Shown in pieces: positions 40,943 to 51,600 of a DNA stretch of 64,000 nucleotides; positions within the stretch are counted from its first letter, which is position 1, and each line of letters opens with the position of its first letter. Made by a program: the position numbers and the translations under genes. The notes beneath the pieces were generated by a model. It was not told the origin of the DNA. It did not search any database and saw nothing but the letters and a program-made list of their open reading frames with translations. This stretch comes from Serripes groenlandicus (Eukaryota; Mollusca; Bivalvia; Cardiida; Cardiidae), in the NCBI GenBank assembly GCA_031761405.1, contig JASEVX010000003.1, positions 15,979,167 through 16,043,166 of the forward strand, in the 5' to 3' direction.

Positions 40943-42172
40943 CGCTATCCTCAACAGCATTTCATCTATATCGCAGTTCCTCTGTAAATGAGCAGTAAGT
41001 AATACACCGAAGCACCCTATATATGATGCAATACCTGTTATAAATACTGAGCACCATGACAGGAACGCTACATTTGCCTAAGGACATCTAAACCCTTCCT
41101 CGTATATATACTAGCTTATTTTAAAAGAACAAATATTGTAAGGTTTAAGTAGAGTAGAATTGGAGCGTTTACATTTCTTTTGAAACAGTGTCAGAAAGAT
41201 ATTGCAGGATTTCCACGATGTTTTCAAACGGCGTTTGCTATTACATTTGACCTGTAAATTATAGCAGGGAAAGTATCTTTGACGTTTAATGTCGTTGGTT
41301 TGACCAGCCAGATGATTACTTGAGAAAACACCGAGGATTGCCAACAAAATCATTTTTTTTTTTTTACTGTAAAGAAATAGTTTTTTTTGAGTCGTGAAAA
41401 CTCACCTTGGGGTAATTATGACAGTTGTAGACCCAGATCAACCTGTGTATCTGCTCGTTTATGTCTGACTATACCCTTTGCGTCAAGCTGTCACAGAATG
41501 TGTCGTGACACTTTAGACAAATATTTCATCTATACATTTTGATCAGATGCATGCAACAGTTGATCACAATCTCCACTAGGCTTAACCATTTCCCACCAAC
41601 ACAGGCATCCTGACGCAATTGCAGCAGACAACTTATATTTATATATTTTTCATTTGTTTGCCTAGACTGTTTTCAAAGCCGTGCACTGCAGCTATTGTGT
41701 AACGTGGGAAAGTGTTAAAAAAACAAATATTTGGTTTTCCTGGTGCTCGACTCATTTACCCTATGTTGTCATTGTGGGTTGCCAACGAGACAATGTGTCA
41801 TTAAAGACCCAGATCAGCATGCATTATTGCACATTCTGATCACGATCTTCTCCGATCGCCAAACTGTCGGACACGGATTCTGGAACCTAATGGAAAACGC
41901 TAAACCCGTGGCCAATATGTAAGTATTTTGACTCTAATTGCCGTAACTTTCAAAACATCCGAAGGTCGGCTTTCACAGGGACCGTGTATAACGTTATATA
42001 TTGTCCCTGGCTTTCATAAGGGGCGGCTCAAATAAAGCCCTGTCAGAGACATGTCTCTGGCCCGGTATTAGGTGGCCTGGTTATGATGGCAGGGACATAG
42101 CTCCCTTTAGGCACTGCAGGCAAGTGCCTACACATTGTTTCTAAAAATGCCCCAAAATGCAGCTGCGGCGAT
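40943..42172. other. Intergenic upstream of BCL7; no gene seen
   Basis: A short internally deleted type B MITE lies at 41581-41719 (TTAACCATTTCCCACCAACA .. AACGTGGGAAAGTGTTAA). A T run sits near 41353-41365. Nothing else recognised. Confidence 0.5.
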
Positions 42173-42372
42173 NNNNNNNNNNNNNNNNNNNNNNNNNNNN
42201 NNNNNNNNNNNNNNNNNNNNNNNNNNNNNNNNNNNNNNNNNNNNNNNNNNNNNNNNNNNNNNNNNNNNNNNNNNNNNNNNNNNNNNNNNNNNNNNNNNNN
42301 NNNNNNNNNNNNNNNNNNNNNNNNNNNNNNNNNNNNNNNNNNNNNNNNNNNNNNNNNNNNNNNNNNNNNNNN
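42173..42372. other. Assembly gap, 200 N
   Basis: Exactly 200 N, which looks like a fixed-size scaffold placeholder, so the true distance is unknown. All reading frames across it are meaningless. Confidence 0.98.
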
Positions 42373-42740
42373 ACATAGTGGTGCATGTTAAAGTGAAAAA
42401 CTTATCATTGCATGTCCTCTGGTTTATAAATAATCAAAAGAAAGCCACTATCTGCTTCTTACTTTCACATTTCTTGTAAATGCATGTTCTCAGGCTGAAT
42501 AAAAATCAATATCAGCACAATTCTAATCTTTAACATTCAAGTCACATATGAATTCACTCCAATGACACAGCATGTAGCCTCATTCTGAACTGTGGACTGA
42601 ACTCAGTTGGATTTGAGTCACATAACACATCAAGTGATATAATTCATTCATCATAATGATACTTGTAGCTGTATGGAGGCTTGATTAGTAGATATATTAA
42701 TTGAGGTGTGATGTCTGTAGTCTGGAAAATAAAAAAACAT
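42373..42740. other. Intergenic, nothing recognised
   Basis: AT-rich sequence right of the gap, without exon signals or known repeat phrases. Confidence 0.45.
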
Positions 42741-42968
42741 GGTTTTTTCCCACATATGACAATTCTGCAGAAGACGACTTTGAAGATATTTTGTCAAAAA
42801 ATAGAAAATCTCTATAATTGAATGGATAACCTATGACTAAGAGAGGAAAACATTGTGGCAAAAGGAGAAATTGCTCATTTTGAGCAATTTCTTCTTTTGT
42901 CACTATGTTTTCAAAAAGCTGTCTGCTGCAGAGGCATCAGAGAGCGTCTATATGAGGGAAAGGGTTAA
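42741..42968 (-). mobile_element. TTAA MITE, type A, left TTAA lost
   Basis: GGTTTTTTCCCACATATGAC .. TATGAGGGAAAGGGTTAA. Apex TTGCTCATTTTGAGCAA. Confidence 0.83.
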
Positions 42969-42992
42969 TGAAGATTTGATGAGAACTATAAT

Positions 42993-43902
42993 AACAAGAG
43001 GGCCATGATGGCCCTGGAATCGCTCACCTGATTATTATTTTTTCACTTTAGCTATATAAGCCCCGCCCCCTGGCAGCCATAGTTTCTGACCAATCAACTT
43101 GGCTTGAAGGAATCTGATAGAAGGTCACCCTTGGAACATTTCTACAAAATTATTTGAAAATCGGCCAGACACTTTTGGAGGAGAAGATTTTTTAAGTTTT
43201 CACTATAGCCATATAATGCAAAATAGCCCTGCCCACTGGCGGCCATGTTTTTTGACCAATCAACATGGCTTGAAGGAATCTAATAGAGGGTCATCCAAGG
43301 AACATATCTACAAAATTATTTGAAAATCGGCCGAACTCTTTCGGAGAAGAAGATTTTTTTAAGTTTTCACTAGAGCAATATAAGGCAAAATAGCCCCGCC
43401 CCCCTGGCGGCTATGTTTTTCGACCAATCAACTTGGATTGAAGGAATCTGATAGAGGGTCATCCAAGGAACATTTCTACAAAATTATTTGAAAATCTGGC
43501 AACCAGTTTGGGAGGAGAAGATTTTTTAAGTTTTCACTATAGCCATATAATGCAAAATAGCCCTGCCCACTGGCGGCCATGTTTTTTGACCAATCAACAT
43601 GGCTTGAAGGAATCTGATAGAGGGTCATCCAAGGAACATTTCTACAAAATTATTTGAAAATCTGGCAACCAGTTTGGGAGAAGAAGAATTTTGAAGTTTT
43701 TTTCATTTCGTTGCCATGGAAACCATAATTATGCATGGATCTCAAAATGTTTAAGGAAATCTGGTGAGGTCATTGAGAGGATGCTTTCTGTGAAGTTTCA
43801 TCCAAATTGACCCACTGGTTACTGACGAGAAGAAGTTGACGCACGACGCACAAAAGGCGATCACAATAACTCACCTTGAGCAAAGCTCAGGTGAGCTAAA
43901 AA
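42993..43902 (+). mobile_element. AACAAGAGGG-family element, complete
   Basis: AACAAGAGGGCCATGATGGC CC, CGCTCACCTG at the left and CTCACCTTGAGCAAAGCTCA GGTGAGCTAAAAA at the right. Inside are about four units with ACCAATCAACATGGCTTGAA GGAATCTGATAG and CCCACTGGCGGCCATG (period about 170 bp), then a unique 3' part with TTTCATTCCAAATTG-like GTGAAGTTTCATCCAAATTG. Confidence 0.85.
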
Positions 43903-44089
43903 GTGAGTGGAATCATTTGTGGATGCTGGCCTAACCTCGGTAAGCACAGTTTTTGTGTATAATTATTTTATTTTTTTTAGACAAAGAGAACTATTAAATG
44001 TGAAATCATTTCATCATAGACTGTTTCTAAGCTTTATACACTGTTTGTACACAGGAAATCACTAATATAAATTCAAAGATGGCAAAGTG

Positions 44090-44136
44090 GATTTTATCAC
44101 AATAACTCACCTTGAGCAAAGCTCGGGTGAGCTAAA
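44090..44136 (+). mobile_element. Solo 3' end of an AACAAGAGGG element
   Basis: ATCACAATAACTCACCTTGA GCAAAGCTCGGGTGAGCTAA, nearly identical to the end of the 42993-43902 copy, abutting the next element. Confidence 0.75.
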
Positions 44137-44936
44137 AACAAGAGGGCTATGATGGCCCCTGATTTAATTTTTTTTCACTTTAGCCATATAAGGCAAAACA
44201 GCCCTGCCTCCTGGTGGCCATCTTTTTTTTATACCAATAACCATGGCTAGAAGTAATCTCGAAGACAGTCAATCTGGGTCATCCAAGGAACATTTATACA
44301 AAATTGTTCAAAAATCTGCCACACATTTAAGGCAAAACAGACCTACCCCCCTAGTGGCCATGTTTTTTGACAACATGGCTTGAAGGAGTGTAAGAGGGGC
44401 ACCAAAGAATCATTTCTACAAATTGAAATATCAGCAAGACACTTTCGGAGGAGAAAATTCTTTTAAAATTTTGACTAAATGCATATAAGGCAAAAAAAAC
44501 GGCTTTCGGAGGAGAAGATTTTTAAGTGTTCACTATAGCCATAAGGCACAATAGCACCCCCCGACAGCCTTATTTTCTACTGTTCAACATGGCTTGAAGG
44601 AATCTGATAGTGGGTCACTTAAGGAACATTTCTACAAAACTATTTGAAAATCGGCCTGACGCTTACGGAGGAGAAGATTTTTTAAGTTTTTACTATAGCC
44701 ATATAATGCAAACAAGTCCCGTTTCATTGCCATGGAAACCAGAATTCTGCATGGATCCCACAAATTTGAAAGAATTCTAGTGAGGTCATTGAGAGGATGC
44801 TTTCTGTGAAGATTCATCCCAGTTGAACCATTGGTTACTGAGGAGAAGATGTCGACGGATAACGCACAACGGACGCTTGGCAAAAGGCGATCACAATAAC
44901 TCACCTTGAGCACTTCATGCTAAAAATACACTTCAG
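44137..44936 (+). mobile_element. AACAAGAGGG-family element
   Basis: AACAAGAGGGCTATGATGGC CCCTGATT at the left; GGCGATCACAATAACTCACC TTGAGCACTTCATGCTAAAAA at the right, where the AGGTGAGC part of the sub-terminal repeat is lost. The CGCTCACC segment is also deleted on the left. Confidence 0.78.
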
Positions 44937-45251
44937 ATTTACTAATAAGCCTTCTGCAAGTATTTTTTTTATTATAAAGCTTAAAAACCTTCAATTACAA
45001 GATGCCACTGCACCTGAAAGCTTTTAAACACCTTTTATCATAAAAAATGTCTTCCAATACACAATGATTTCAACTCTTTTGAGCTATATAACTTTTTCAG
45101 ATATTTCCATTTCAAAAGAAATCTAAATATAGCTTATTAGGCATGGAGTTAATTCACACACAAATCATACATTCCACAAAGGAAATGGAGGGCAAGTCTG
45201 TATTAGAAAATATCTGGAACCTTGTCCCTTTCCTCTCATGAAAGGAATCCA

Positions 45252-45350
45252 GCCTTGCAAAGTGGTTAGCATCAGGGATCTATAACTAGGCGTCTCATGT
45301 TTGATCCCTGGTCATGTCTCATTGGTTATAGGCAAGGTATTTTTCCTAAC
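45252..45350 (+). mobile_element. tRNA-like SINE head
   Basis: GCAAAGTGGTTAGCATCAGG (A-box-like) and ATGTTTGATCCCTGGTCATG (B-box-like), followed by SINE-like sequence. The tail is unclear. Confidence 0.5.
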
Positions 45351-45466
45351 CTATTACATGTACCGAGATCAATTAGAATTTAAAACAGGCAAAAGTTATT
45401 TTGGCTCTTGGACCATGCAGCGAATCAATAATTAGGAATTATGTTTCAGACACTTTTTTTTTTAAT

Positions 45467-46354
45467 AACAAGAGCGCCAAGATCGCCCTAAATCGATCAC
45501 CCGAGTGAAAGTATAGTAGCAAATATTTATCTGCAATGTTATTTTCTTATGCCACCTTGCTGCCCTGTTTTTCAACCAACCAATATGGCTTGAACAATTA
45601 TTGTAGAGGGTCATTCAAGGAACATTTCTATCCAATTATCTTGGAAACGGACTAGCGGATTTTGCAGGAGAAGAATGTTCAAGTTTGGGCATTTTTTTCT
45701 CACTTTGTGATGCTGCAGTAACCAAAGTTCTACACTGAATGTATGTCTTTGAACAATTTTGAAAGAGGATCAACAAAGTATCATTCCTGTAAAATGAAGT
45801 TGAAATTGGTCCAATGGAATTGTAGGAGTCATCATTTGAAGCTAAAAGTGAATGTGCGATGACTCCTAGTTTCTATAATTTTATACACAATTAATATGGC
45901 TTGAAGAAATTAGAGCAGAGGGCCAATGAAGTAAGATTTTTATGATATAATCTTAAAAATCATCCAAGCACTGGCTGCCATGTTTTTCAACCAATCAATA
46001 TGGCTTTTACAAATTTTGTAGGGTCATTTGTAGGGTCATTCAAGGATAAGTTTCTACCAAATTATATTGGAATCTGACAAGCAGATTCAGAGAAGAATTT
46101 TAAAGTAAGGACATTTTGTCCCCTTTCTGATGCCGCGGCAACCAAATTTCTCAAAGGAATTTAAATCTTTGAACAATTTTGAAAGAGGACCACCAAAGGA
46201 ACATTTCTGTGAAGTTTGATTGAAATTGGTCCTGTGGTTAATAAGTAGCTGATGGTTAAAGCTAAAATATAATGAAGGACGACGGACAGAGAGTCACTGA
46301 GTGATTAGAATAAAATAGAATAGATCACCTTGAGCCTTTGGCTCAGGTGAGATA
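45467..46354 (+). mobile_element. AACAAGAGCGCC variant of the AACAAGAG family
   Basis: AACAAGAGCGCCAAGATCGC CC keeps a terminal palindrome although the bases changed (GGGCCA..TGGCCC became GCGCCA..TCGCCC). Right end CACCTTGAGCCTTTGGCTCA GGTGAGAT. Confidence 0.78.
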
Positions 46355-46797
46355 ATCATTTATGTAAGTTTAATGCTTTGGGATTTACGCTCCGGACAAG
46401 GAATGCCTACTACACTATGGCTTGACTTTACTTCGAAAAGTCAAGCTAAAAATTAAAGCAAGATGTTAACACTTTGACACAAAATTGTTAAGTACCTGGG
46501 TTGATCCAATTCTATTGTTTGACAGGTCAAACTAGTATCATTCATACTTAAAATTTTGATTTGTACAAGACATTAAAGTCCAACAGGCTTTTAAGTAATT
46601 TAACTCAAAATCATATATATATATATTTTTGCTTAAATGTATTTAAAGTTTAAAATCCGAAAGTAATTTTAATAATAGCTGTTTACAAAAACTCATTTGA
46701 GCCCTAGGTAAAGAATTGTGTGTACAGGGTGTGCAGCTTAGCCAGAATGTAATGATGAATTGATTAGAGATAAAATTAATGTTGGTTTCAAAAATCT
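46355..46797. other. Intergenic, nothing recognised
   Basis: Contains a short (TA)n run near 46615-46625. No gene signal. Confidence 0.45.
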
Positions 46798-46970
46798 TTC
46801 AGTCATATCATGACAGCCAGTTCACCTACCCATGGATTTCCTGGCTGTCTCACACCAGTACTCCACATATCAGACATTCCAAGTAACTGGCTGCTGTTCC
46901 ACATAGATTGTTTGCTTAATGGTGGTAGATCATGAATGAGGCTTGTCACATTGACAGACCTTACTCATTG
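46798..46970 (-). mobile_element. SINE (first family), reverse, head missing
   Basis: TCATATCATGACAGCCAGTT CACCTACCCATGGATTTCCT, TCTCACACCAGTACTCCACA and AACTGGCTGCTGTTCCACAT match the reversed body of 1870-2158. Confidence 0.75.
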
Positions 46971-47062
46971 CCCTAGATGTCAATGTTGTTATTTAACATC
47001 CAGTTAATCCTCGCTTCTGAATAATGGTTTCATTAATTATACATGTTACAATAGGGAATCTG

Positions 47063-47142
47063 CCATAGCCGAGTGGTTAACATCATGGATCCCACCTTGA
47101 TATAACTGAAATAATGTTGAAAATGGCGCAAAACCCCTATAA
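47063..47142 (+). mobile_element. Internally deleted SINE: tRNA head joined to tail
   Basis: GCCATAGCCGAGTGGTTAAC ATCATGGATCCCACC passes directly to TTGATATAACTGAAATAATG TTGAAAATGGCGCAAAACCC. The head resembles Leu/Ser-type A-box sequence rather than the GTT head. Confidence 0.6.
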
Positions 47143-47407
47143 AAAGAATATGTATTTAAATGAAAATTTGTTAGCAGTTGAATAAAGTTTCCATTTTGAA
47201 TTGCAAACTGATAGTAATTTATAATGGCGTATTCATTTCATGTTTATCAATGAAGTCTTGAATGGTGGTAAGAGTAAATTCTTTAATTGAAGAAGTGTTT
47301 CAAGTCATTTAAATGTGAAAACAATGCATTTTTTGTTAATCATTGTAGAAAAGTGAGACACAGCTCCTGATTAGCAATGTCTACCTTCTCCATCACGTTT
47401 CATGACT

Positions 47408-47574
47408 CAAGAGGTCCAGATAAGGAGGGGTATTAAGCTCTTTTCCCACAATTTCTCTCTCATTATTAAAGCAAACCCTATGTGGTGGGTACTCAATAGA
47501 GGACAAACAACATAGGGTTAGAGGGTCAAAAAAGGATATTAGAACAAGCAATATGCCCCTTATCTAGAACTCTG
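47408..47574 (+). mobile_element. Hairpin MITE (CAGAG family)
   Basis: CAAGAGGTCCAGATAAGGAG .. GCCCCTTATCTAGAACTCTG. The hairpin is partly eroded (CCCTATGTGGTGGGTACTCA / AACAACATAGGGTT). No 6-bp duplication is now visible. Confidence 0.7.
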
Positions 47575-47593
47575 AATTATTATTTGCTAGTAA

Positions 47594-48321
47594 AACAAGA
47601 GCTGTCGGAGGACAGCATGCTCGACTATTCCACCACTTATTTGATTACCGAGATAATGTAGTTGCATGCTAAACATTAACCACAATGTCTTAAAGGGTGA
47701 TAATTTGCATTATATGCAGGATAGAGTTATTTAACTTGATTATTTTCATAGGTGTGATGGTTGGGAAGGGTTGTATAATGTTTCAATGGAATGCATCAAG
47801 TAGTTACCAAGATTTGGACTCTTAATGTAGTTGCACGCAAACCTTTAACCATATGCAACTAGTTCAAAGTTATTGCAAAAAGTAGTGTTTTTTTTCGTTA
47901 AAGGTCAAAGTGACCTTGACCTTTGACCTTATGATCCCATGACCTGTTTGAGTCAAGTGCTGATCATGACCATCACCCAAACTAAGTTTCAGGGTCATAG
48001 GCCTAAGCAATCAGTAGTTTTAAAGCAAGGAATGTTTCTGTATTGAAGGTCACAGTGAACTTGTACTTTGACCTATTGACACCAAACTCTCTAGGCATCA
48101 CCAACTTGCTATGATGTATGTCCATATGAAGTTTAAAGATCATAGGCCTAGGCGTATGTAAGTTATAAGGGTAAATGCTAGCTTTCACACACACTTCATT
48201 AACTGTTTCTTTACAGTGACCTTGACCTTTGACCTAGTAACTCCAAACTCTCTAAGCAAAACCAACTTGAAGATCACAGGTCTAAGTGTATGTTAGTGAA
48301 AGGGTACTCTTTATCAAGCTG
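47594..48321 (+). mobile_element. AACAAGAGCTGTC family element
   Basis: AACAAGAGCTGTCGGAGGAC AGCATGCTCGACTATTC has a terminal hairpin (CTGTC..GACAG). The body has AAGGTCAAAGTGACCTTGAC CTTTGACC. The right end near ATCAAGCTGTCTCTCTCT is approximate. It shares the AACAAGAG terminus with the GGGCC family. Confidence 0.72.
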
Positions 48322-48329
48322 TCTCTCTC

Positions 48330-48432
48330 TATCTTGATAGAGTGTGCGTCTCTCTCCCTATGTCTATATGTCTCTGTTTATCTGTGTGTGTGTTTCTCTC
48401 TCTCTCTTTCTGACTGTCTGTCTGTCTGTTTG
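48330..48432 (+). repeat. CT/TCTG-rich microsatellite
   Basis: TCTCTCTCTATC.., GTGTGTGTTTCTCTCTCTCT and TGACTGTCTGTCTGTCTG. Confidence 0.8.
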
Positions 48433-48699
48433 AAAATCATTTTATTCTGATAAAACTTGATAGTATCCGACAAAGTACCCTATTGTGAAAACAGTCATAT
48501 ATAGTTTATTTATATACCTATACTCATCTGATGTATACGTGATTTTCCACATCATTTACATTATCCACCGATATGTGTGGATGCGCCGACTATAATTTCA
48601 ATGAAACCTATTTCTGGAATTACAAAAAAAAATCCTTTACATACTCTATAGAACATAGTGCTTCAAAATGTGAAATATAGCTGTGCTTATTGACCAAGA

Positions 48700-51600
48700 A
48701 GCTACCCAATGTGAGATCTAAATCGGTAAAGACTTCTTTTGACATGATATCGAACCTGTAGTAAAATGAAATTCAAATCTGTATAGACAAACTGTCGAAC
48801 CTGTAGTAAATGAAATTTAAATCTGTATTATGAAACACTGTCTACCTAGTAGAAAAATCAAATTCAAATCTATAAAGACACACTGTCGAACCGGTCGTAA
48901 AATGAAATATACAACTTTGTATAGACACACCGTCGCACTGGTAGAAAAACGAAATTCAAATATGTATAGACATGCATTAATATCTAGCGAGTTACTAGTG
49001 TCCCTTGAGATCTGTAAAAACAGTTTTTATCTAATATTATAGACCAAGTGGCTACCCAAGGGGAGATCTGAATCTTTATATACTTCTTTTTGATCTAAAT
49101 ATTGCCTATATATCAGTCAATCATGAAGAACTAGAAATATCACTGAAGGTGATGAATACCCCCAGCTGGTGCCTGACAATATACATATGTATGAGAAATT
49201 CAAGGGGCCATAACTCATTTAAAAATAATTCCAGTGCAACACGCCGACAATATGAACAACTAGGCTTGGTATCAATCATTCTTGTGAAGTTATATTGAAT
49301 TCTGAACAAGGGTTGCTGAGAAATAGTGTTCCCAAGAAATATCCACAGACCAACGGACCGACAAACCGACCGACAAGTGTGATTCCTATATAGCCCCCAT
49401 TATACTATGTATCTGGGTGTATAATTATCAAATTCAAATCTGTATAGACATGCATTAATATATAGCGAGTAACTAGTGTCCCTCAAAATATGTATGGACA
49501 GTTTTCATCTAATGTTAAAGAGACTATCCGAGGTGAGATCTAAATCTGTAAAGACACTCTGTCAAACCTATAGAGAAATCAAATTCAAATATATATATAT
49601 ACACGCATTTTAAAAAGACTAACAAGTAACTTGTGTCCTCTTAGATCTATATAGATAGTTTTCAACGAATATTAAAGACTGAGAGACTACACGTGTTGAG
49701 ACCTAAATCGGTAAAGACTTCTTTTGACATGAAGTCGAACCTGTAGTAAAATGACACTCAAATCTGTTTAGACAATCTGTCGAACTGGTAGAAACAAAAT
49801 TAAATTCAAATCTGTATAGACACACTGCCGAACCTGTAATAAAAATGAATTCAAAAATCTGTATAGACACACTGCCGAACCTATTAAAAAACAAATTCAA
49901 ATATGTATAGATACAATGTCAAACTTATGGAAAAATCAAATTCAAATCTTAATAGACACACTATCGAAACTATTGAAGAATCAAATTCAAATATATATAC
50001 ACACACTGTCTAACCTGTTGAAAAAGAAAAATCAAATTCAAATCTGTATAGACACACTGATGAACCTACGGAAAGATCAAATTTAAATCTGTTTAGACAC
50101 ACATTTTAAAATGACTAGCGAGTAACTAGTATCCTCTTAGATGTATATAGACAGTTTTCAACAAATATTAAAGCCTGAGAGACTACATGAGTTTAGACCT
50201 AAATCAAAGCTGTATAGACACTCTCTCGAACCTGTAGAAAAATCCAATTTAAATCTGTATAGACACACTGCCAAACCTGAAGTAAAATTAAAATTAAAAT
50301 TTGTATAAAAACACTGTCGGACCTATTGAAAAATTCAATTCAAATCTGTAGACACACTGTCTAAACTATTAAAAAATCAAATTCAAATCTGTATAGAAAC
50401 ATTGTCAACTTTTTTAACAAAATTAAATTCAAATCTGTATAGACACACTGCCGAACCTGTAATAAAAATAAATTAAAAATCTGTATAGACACACTGCCGA
50501 ACCTATTTAAAAATTCAATTCAAATCTGTATAGACACTGTCGAACCTATTGAAAAATCAAATTCAAATATGTATAGACACGCTGTCGGACCTATTAAAAA
50601 TCAAATTCAAATCTTAATAGACACACTATCGAAACTACTGAAGAATCAGATTCAAATATATATACACACAGTGTCTAACCTGTTGAAAAAGAAAAATCAA
50701 ATTCAAATCTGTATAGACACACTGATGAACCTACGGAAAGATCAAATTTAAATCTGTTTAGACACACATTTTAAAATGTCTAGCGAGTAACTAGTATCCT
50801 CTTAGATGTATATAGACAGTTTTCAACAAATATTAAAGCCTGAGAGACTACATGAGTTTAGACCTAAATCAAAGCTGTATAGACACTCTGTTGAACCTGT
50901 AGAAAAATCCAATTTAAATCTGTATAGACAGACTGTCAGACCTATTGAAAAATTCAATTCAAATCTGTAGACACACTGTCTAAACTATTAAAAAATCAAA
51001 TTCAAATCTGTATAGACACACTGCCGAACCTGTAATAAAAATGAATTAAAAATCTGTATAGACACACTGCCAAACCTATTTAAAAATTCAATTCAAATCT
51101 GTATAGACACTGTCAAACCAATTGAAAAATCAAATTCAAATATGTATAGACACGCTGTCGGACTTATTAAAAAACAAATTCAAATATGTATAGATACAAT
51201 GTCAAATTCAAATATAAATCTGTATAGACACACTGTCAAACCCATTGAAAAATTCAAGTCAATCTGTATAGACACACTCGTGACACTGTCGAACCCATTG
51301 AAAAATTCAATTCAATCTGTATAGACACACTGTTGAACCTATTGAAAAATCAAATTCAAATCTGTATAGACACACTGTCGAACCTATTAAAAATTCAAAT
51401 CTGTTAAGACACACTGTCGAAACTATTAAAAATTCAAATCTGTTTAGAAACACTGTCGAACCTATTGAAAAATCAAATTCAAATCTGTTTAGAAACACTG
51501 TCAAACCTATTGAAAAATCAAATTCAAATCTATATAAACACACTGTCGAAACTATTGAAAAATCAAATTCAAATCTGTATAGACACACTGTGGAACCTAT

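Noticed and set aside
42128..42479. Long frames across the N block
   Set aside because: They consist of unknown bases and carry no information.
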